Assembly: GCA_020059785.1 (NCBI GenBank)
Contig: JAGVBL010000227.1
Coordinates: 1 to 16,947, forward strand
DNA length: 16,947 nucleotides
Direction: 5' to 3'
From: Ignavibacteriales bacterium
GTDB taxonomy: Bacteria > Bacteroidota > Ignavibacteria > Ignavibacteriales > Melioribacteraceae
Shown here: piece by piece, positions 13,863 through 16,947 of the stretch
Layout of the letters: each line of letters starts with the position of its first letter
How positions within the stretch are numbered: the stretch's first letter is position 1
Position numbers and translations under genes: made by a program
Notes under the pieces: model-generated
What the model was told of the DNA's origin: nothing
The model's input: the letters and a program-made list of their open reading frames with translations, nothing else
The model's database searches: none

Positions 13863-15245
13863 ATGGACAAACTTATTTTTATTGTTGATGATGAAGATTC
13901 AATTCTAAAAATGCTTACTCATTGGTGTAAAACCCAGTGGAATTATAATGTAAGAACCTTTACAAATGGAAATGATGCATTGTCTGCTCTTCAAGAAAAT
14001 CCCGATTTGTTGCTTCTAGATATAATGTTGCCGGATATAAACGGCAACGATATTCTCCGTGCTGTTAAATTAAAATATCCTAGATTGCCCGTTATAATGC
14101 TCTCGGCACAGGGGAGTGTTGAAGTTGCACTCGAATCGATTCGACTTGGAGCGTTCGATTATTTCCCAAAACCGATTGATAAAAACCGGCTGGAACCGGC
14201 TATAAGAAATGCAATTAAAAACTTTGACCTCGAAAGGGAACTCGAAAATCTCAAGGAAAATTTACAGAGGGAATACAGCTTCGATAATATTATTTCTGCA
14301 GATAATAAAATGCAGGAAGCTTTCAAAATGGTTTCAAAAGTATTAGACAACGACATAACCGTTTTAATAACCGGCGAAAGCGGAACAGGTAAAGAACTTA
14401 TTGCAAGAGCAATTCATTTTAGCGGAAAGAGAAAAAACTCTCCATTTGTTGTTGTAAACTGCGCTTCAATTCCACGGGAACTTCTGGAAAGCGAATTGTT
14501 TGGACACGAAAAAGGATCATTTACCGGGGCTCATCAGAGAAAAATAGGTAAGTTCGAGCTCGCAAGGGGCGGAACAATTTTTCTAGATGAAATAGGCGAA
14601 ATGGAAATGTCACTTCAAGCAAAAATATTACGTGTAATTCAGCAAAAGGAATTTGAAAGAATAGGTGGTAACGAAGTTATTAAAAGTGACGTTAGAATAA
14701 TTTCTGCTACCAACAGGGATTTAAAACTCGCCGTCGATTCTAAATTATTCCGCGAAGATCTTTTCTATCGCTTGAGCTCGTTTCCTATTCATATCCCTCC
14801 TCTTAGAGAAAGGCGAAAAGATATTGTTGTTTTAATCGATCATTTTCTGAAACATTTTAATGAAAAACTTGGGAAAAAGATAAAGCAAATTTCCAAACCG
14901 GCATTAAAAATTCTTTACGATTATGATTGGCCCGGTAATGTTAGGGAACTGGAAAACACAATGGAAAGATGCATAATATTAAGCGATGGTGATAATGTTG
15001 ATGTTGACGCTCTTCCGCCAAACATTACATTGCACCTCAAAACGGACGGACTTGTTAATACAAATAATATTTTTGAAGAAAATTCGCCCATAATACCTTT
15101 TGAAAAGTTGAAAGAGGAAGCGATTAAACACGCATTAAAAGTTACAGAAAATAATATTGTTGAAGCCGCAAGAAAACTAAAAATAGGCAGAGCAACTTTA
15201 TATAGACTGATGGATAAATATAAAATTGCTTCCGATAAAAAGTAG
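13863..15245 (+). CDS. NtrC-family sigma-54 response regulator (REC-AAA+-Fis)
   Basis: This 460-residue protein has the full classical architecture. The receiver (1-120) has acidic D9-D10-E11, phospho-acceptor Asp53 in 'LLLLDIMLPD', Ser81 and Lys103 (FPKP). The AAA+ domain (about 140-375) has Walker A GESGTGKE (171-178), Walker B Asp242-Glu243 and 'FREDLFYRL'. The C-terminal Fis helix-turn-helix ends 'NNIVEAARKLKIGRATLYRLMDKY'. The sigma-54 contact loop reads GSFTGA (218-223) rather than GAFTGA. Phosphorylation by the upstream histidine kinase should trigger hexamer assembly and sigma-54 open-complex formation. The start has an AGAGG ribosome site 5 nt ahead. The gene follows the kinase by 13 nt and precedes the STAS gene by 9 nt. 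Candidate targets include the -24/-12 promoter at 8759, though the GAF-type activator at 3415 is an equal contender. Confidence 0.94.
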   Translation: MDKLIFIVDDEDSILKMLTHWCKTQWNYNVRTFTNGNDALSALQENPDLLLLDIMLPDINGNDILRAVKLKYPRLPVIMLSAQGSVEVALESIRLGAFDYFPKPIDKNRLEPAIRNAIKNFDLERELENLKENLQREYSFDNIISADNKMQEAFKMVSKVLDNDITVLITGESGTGKELIARAIHFSGKRKNSPFVVVNCASIPRELLESELFGHEKGSFTGAHQRKIGKFELARGGTIFLDEIGEMEMSLQAKILRVIQQKEFERIGGNEVIKSDVRIISATNRDLKLAVDSKLFREDLFYRLSSFPIHIPPLRERRKDIVVLIDHFLKHFNEKLGKKIKQISKPALKILYDYDWPGNVRELENTMERCIILSDGDNVDVDALPPNITLHLKTDGLVNTNNIFEENSPIIPFEKLKEEAIKHALKVTENNIVEAARKLKIGRATLYRLMDKYKIASDKK

Positions 15246-15254
15246 GAGATGTAA

Positions 15255-15596
15255 ATGTCAATTATAGAAGAAGTAATTGATGATATAGTTGTTGAAATAA
15301 TTAATTTGGAAAGGGCTACTCTAAGAGAAGCCGATCAATTAAAAAACCTGATAAATGATAAAATTGAACTCGGCTACAAAAAAATCATTATCGATTTATC
15401 AACCGTTGAGTTTATCGATTCAACATTCCTGGGTGTTCTGGTAAATACATTAAAAAAAGTTGCTGTCTTAAAAGGGGACTTAAAACTTGTGGGGTTTAAG
15501 CCGGCTGTCCGCTCGATGTTTGAACTCACAAGACTATTCAGGGTTTTTGAATCCTACAGCGATTTACAGGACGCAATTAGAAGTTTTACTAACTAA
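15255..15596 (+). CDS. STAS-domain anti-anti-sigma factor in the histidine kinase operon
   Basis: A single STAS domain of 113 residues. The acceptor loop 'FIDSTFLGVLVNTLKKV' has D55-S56-T57 at exactly the same residue numbers as the STAS protein at 9016-9390. The following 'LKGDLKLVGFKP...FELTRLFRVFESY' also parallels it ('LNGDLRLVYNKE...FVLTRMDKVFKTF'), so the two are paralogues. A strong AGGAGAT ribosome site (15244-15250) overlaps the preceding stop codon. The next gene is a SpoIIE-type phosphatase, the enzyme class that dephosphorylates such STAS proteins, which makes a direct STAS/phosphatase pair likely. The anti-sigma kinase partner is not in the window. It is cytoplasmic. Confidence 0.9.
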   Translation: MSIIEEVIDDIVVEIINLERATLREADQLKNLINDKIELGYKKIIIDLSTVEFIDSTFLGVLVNTLKKVAVLKGDLKLVGFKPAVRSMFELTRLFRVFESYSDLQDAIRSFTN

Positions 15597-15606
15597 ACAA
15601 TTTTAT

Positions 15607-15610
15607 AGGG
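15607..15610 (+). promoter_or_regulatory. Ribosome binding site AGGG supporting the GTG start at 15616
   Basis: AGGG sits 5 nt before GTG 15616. This start leaves a 19-nt gap after the STAS stop and puts ten residues before the receiver's first strand. The longer in-frame alternative from ATG 15487 would lie almost wholly inside the STAS gene. Confidence 0.55.
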
Positions 15611-15615
15611 TTATC

Positions 15616-16758
15616 GTGCCAGTAGATAGTTCAAAATCTCCAAACAAAATTTTATTAGTTGAAGATGAATTTAACATAGCCAAGCTTTTTATCTATAATT
15701 TGTCTAAAGCCGGATTTGAATGCCAGCATGCAAATAATGGTCGTGAAGCTCTTAATCTTGCTTATAATAACAAACCCGATATAATTATAAGTGATGTAAT
15801 GATGCCCGAAATGGATGGTTTTGAATTCAGAAAAAAACTTCTTGAAGATGATGAATTGAAATCAATTCCGTTTGTATTCCTTACCGCTAAAGGGGCAGAA
15901 GATGATATCCTTCAGGGATTTGAACTCGAAATAGAGGATTATATTATTAAAACCTCCAGCCCAAAAGTTGTTATTGCAAAGGTGTCTGCTATTTTAAAAA
16001 GTCTTGAAAAAGAAAGAGTTAAAATTGTTGATGAAGTTCAAAAAGCAGCCGATACTATGGGCGCAAAGGTTGTTCCGGACGAAGCGCCGGGCTTTAATGG
16101 ATTTAAAATTAAGCATTGGCACTTACCATTTAAAAATGTTCCCGGCGGCGATTTTATTGATTACATAAAAATTGACGACGATAACCTTGTTATACTACTC
16201 GGCGATGTTATGGGAAAAAGATGGGGCGCATGGTACTTTGCAGTTGCTTACGCAGGTTATGTTAGAAGTGCTACAAGATTTGTTCTTGAATCAGGCAAAG
16301 AAAATAGACCGAGTGAAATTCTCCATAAAGTAAATGAAGCGATTTTTAATGATGAAAGGATTTCCGAAGTTTTTATTACACTTTCGGTTCTTGTTCTGGA
16401 TAGAAAAAATAAAATTGTAAGATATTCCGGTGCGGGCGATTTACCAATTGTATTTAGATCGAACGAGGCAAAACTTATTCATTCTACCGGTTTGTTATTG
16501 GGATTTAATAAATCCGGTCAGTATGAAGATCACGAAATTAAAATAAATAGTGGCGATGAGATTTATATTGTTACCGATGGAATAACAGAAGCAAGAAATA
16601 AAGAAGGCGAACTTTATGGTCACCAACGCCTTGTTAAGTTTATTGATAGTATCGATTCAAGTGAAGAACCGGTAGAAAAAATGAAAAGTGAAATACTTGG
16701 TTTCTCCGATGGTGAACTTGAGGACGACGTTAGCTTCATTGCCATTAAAGTACTATAG
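15616..16758 (+). CDS. Receiver-SpoIIE (PP2C-type) phosphatase, RsbU/RsbP-like
   Basis: From GTG 15616 the protein has 380 residues. The receiver domain (about 10-130) has E16-D17, phospho-acceptor Asp60 in 'IIISDVMMPEMDGF', Thr90 and Lys112. The lysine is followed by Thr instead of the usual Pro (YIIKTSSP). The SpoIIE/PP2C domain (about 150-380) keeps the metal-binding acidic residues: G-G-D179-F-I-D182, G-D197-V-M-G-K, T-D321-G-I-T-E and D370-D371-V. Two blocks differ from RsbU/SpoIIE: 'GKRWGA' for GKGxxA and 'GAGDLP' for AGHxP. It should be a cytoplasmic Mn/Mg-dependent Ser/Thr phosphatase whose activity is set by phosphorylation of Asp60, probably by the operon's histidine kinase. Its likely substrate is the phosphorylated STAS protein encoded just upstream, and perhaps the paralogue at 9016. 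It is the last gene of the operon. Confidence 0.92.
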   Translation: MPVDSSKSPNKILLVEDEFNIAKLFIYNLSKAGFECQHANNGREALNLAYNNKPDIIISDVMMPEMDGFEFRKKLLEDDELKSIPFVFLTAKGAEDDILQGFELEIEDYIIKTSSPKVVIAKVSAILKSLEKERVKIVDEVQKAADTMGAKVVPDEAPGFNGFKIKHWHLPFKNVPGGDFIDYIKIDDDNLVILLGDVMGKRWGAWYFAVAYAGYVRSATRFVLESGKENRPSEILHKVNEAIFNDERISEVFITLSVLVLDRKNKIVRYSGAGDLPIVFRSNEAKLIHSTGLLLGFNKSGQYEDHEIKINSGDEIYIVTDGITEARNKEGELYGHQRLVKFIDSIDSSEEPVEKMKSEILGFSDGELEDDVSFIAIKVL

Positions 16759-16947
16759 CTAATTCATTTCTCTTTGTATAACTCATTAATTATTTATCTG
16801 TGTAAAAAGGATCTCCTTTGCGCTCCCCACCGGCTTTAATCTTTGCGTCGTGTTGCCTCAAAATAAAAGGTAACCGATCAACCTTCGGTTAGACAGGAGT
16901 AATAAAAGAGAAATTAGTTGTTGATAATAAGGTTAATCGATAGTTAA
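16759..16947. other. Gene-free end of window with two small hairpins
   Basis: No coding frame is supported here. AAAGG (16806-16810) and CCTTT (16815-16819) form a 5-bp stem with a 4-nt loop, and TAACCGA (16871-16877) and TCGGTTA (16885-16891) form a 7-bp stem with a 7-nt loop. Neither is followed by a T-run, so a standard terminator for the phosphatase operon was not identified. The segment may be the 3' flank of the operon or the leader of a gene beyond the window. Confidence 0.5.

Noticed and set aside
15487..15615. Upstream ATG giving a 423-residue receiver-phosphatase
   Set aside because: The extension lies inside the STAS gene in another frame, and the receiver starts just after GTG 15616.
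15600..15621. TGGCAC on the minus strand at the phosphatase start, as a possible leftward sigma-54 promoter
   Set aside because: No GC occurs 10 nt after the GG on that strand, and the location inside an operon start gives no sensible target.
16832..16846. GG...GC pair resembling a sigma-54 promoter (CCGGCTTTAATCTTTGCG) near the window end
   Set aside because: The GG-GC spacing is 11, not the required 10, and the TGGCA part is not matched.
16871..16891. TAACCGA/TCGGTTA hairpin as terminator of the phosphatase operon or part of a tRNA
   Set aside because: There is no T-run after it, and no cloverleaf can be built around it.

Overview
The window looks like a chromosomal segment from a low-GC member of the Bacteroidota/Chlorobi (FCB) group, most likely of Ignavibacteria type. 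The main clue is the secreted Kelch protein at 6494-7819, which ends in a type IX secretion (T9SS) / FlgD-like sorting domain with the NYPNPFNPSTTISF signature. Other support is a PGWGQ (DUF5683-like) membrane protein, a lipoprotein with an NPLDPQSPDY start, and patchy Shine-Dalgarno use. The lineage is an inference from protein style, not from a marker gene. No tRNA, rRNA, CRISPR array, IS element or phage gene was seen.

Layout. Positions 1-2343 hold three housekeeping or accessory enzymes: a 5'-truncated esterase, a YjjX-type NTPase and a PhzF-family protein. Positions 2442-8625 form a tight five-gene operon: lipoprotein, GAF-AAA+-Fis sigma-54 activator, transmembrane Ser/Thr kinase with two PEGA domains, Kelch/T9SS protein, and DUF5683-like protein. 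Junctions are +4 nt, a 1-nt overlap, +8 nt and a 4-nt overlap. Positions 8626-9015 are a 390-nt gene-free gap. It holds a 12-bp inverted repeat, a strong -24/-12 (sigma-54) promoter match, and an intrinsic terminator about 70 nt after the predicted start. Together these suggest a short sigma-54-dependent RNA. A STAS anti-anti-sigma gene (9016-9390) follows and converges, with a 1-nt gap, on a U32/TrhP-type tRNA hydroxylation gene (9392-10615, minus strand). A divergent MFS transporter (10721-11845) comes next. Positions 11918-16758 form a second signalling operon: soluble PAS-PAS histidine kinase, NtrC-type response regulator, STAS protein, and a receiver-SpoIIE phosphatase. The last 189 nt carry no gene.

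How it may work together. The window is dense in regulators that converge on sigma-54 and on partner switching. The first operon pairs a sigma-54 activator that has no receiver domain with a membrane kinase whose start codon overlaps the activator's stop. A plausible reading is that envelope status, sensed through PEGA domains and the co-encoded envelope proteins, controls the activator by Ser/Thr phosphorylation or through its GAF domain. The second operon joins a classical His-Asp/sigma-54 pathway to a STAS/PP2C pair. No anti-sigma kinase or alternative sigma factor is present, so the STAS partner must lie elsewhere. The sigma-54 promoter between the two systems is a natural candidate target for one of the two activators. 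These links are inferences from order and domain content.
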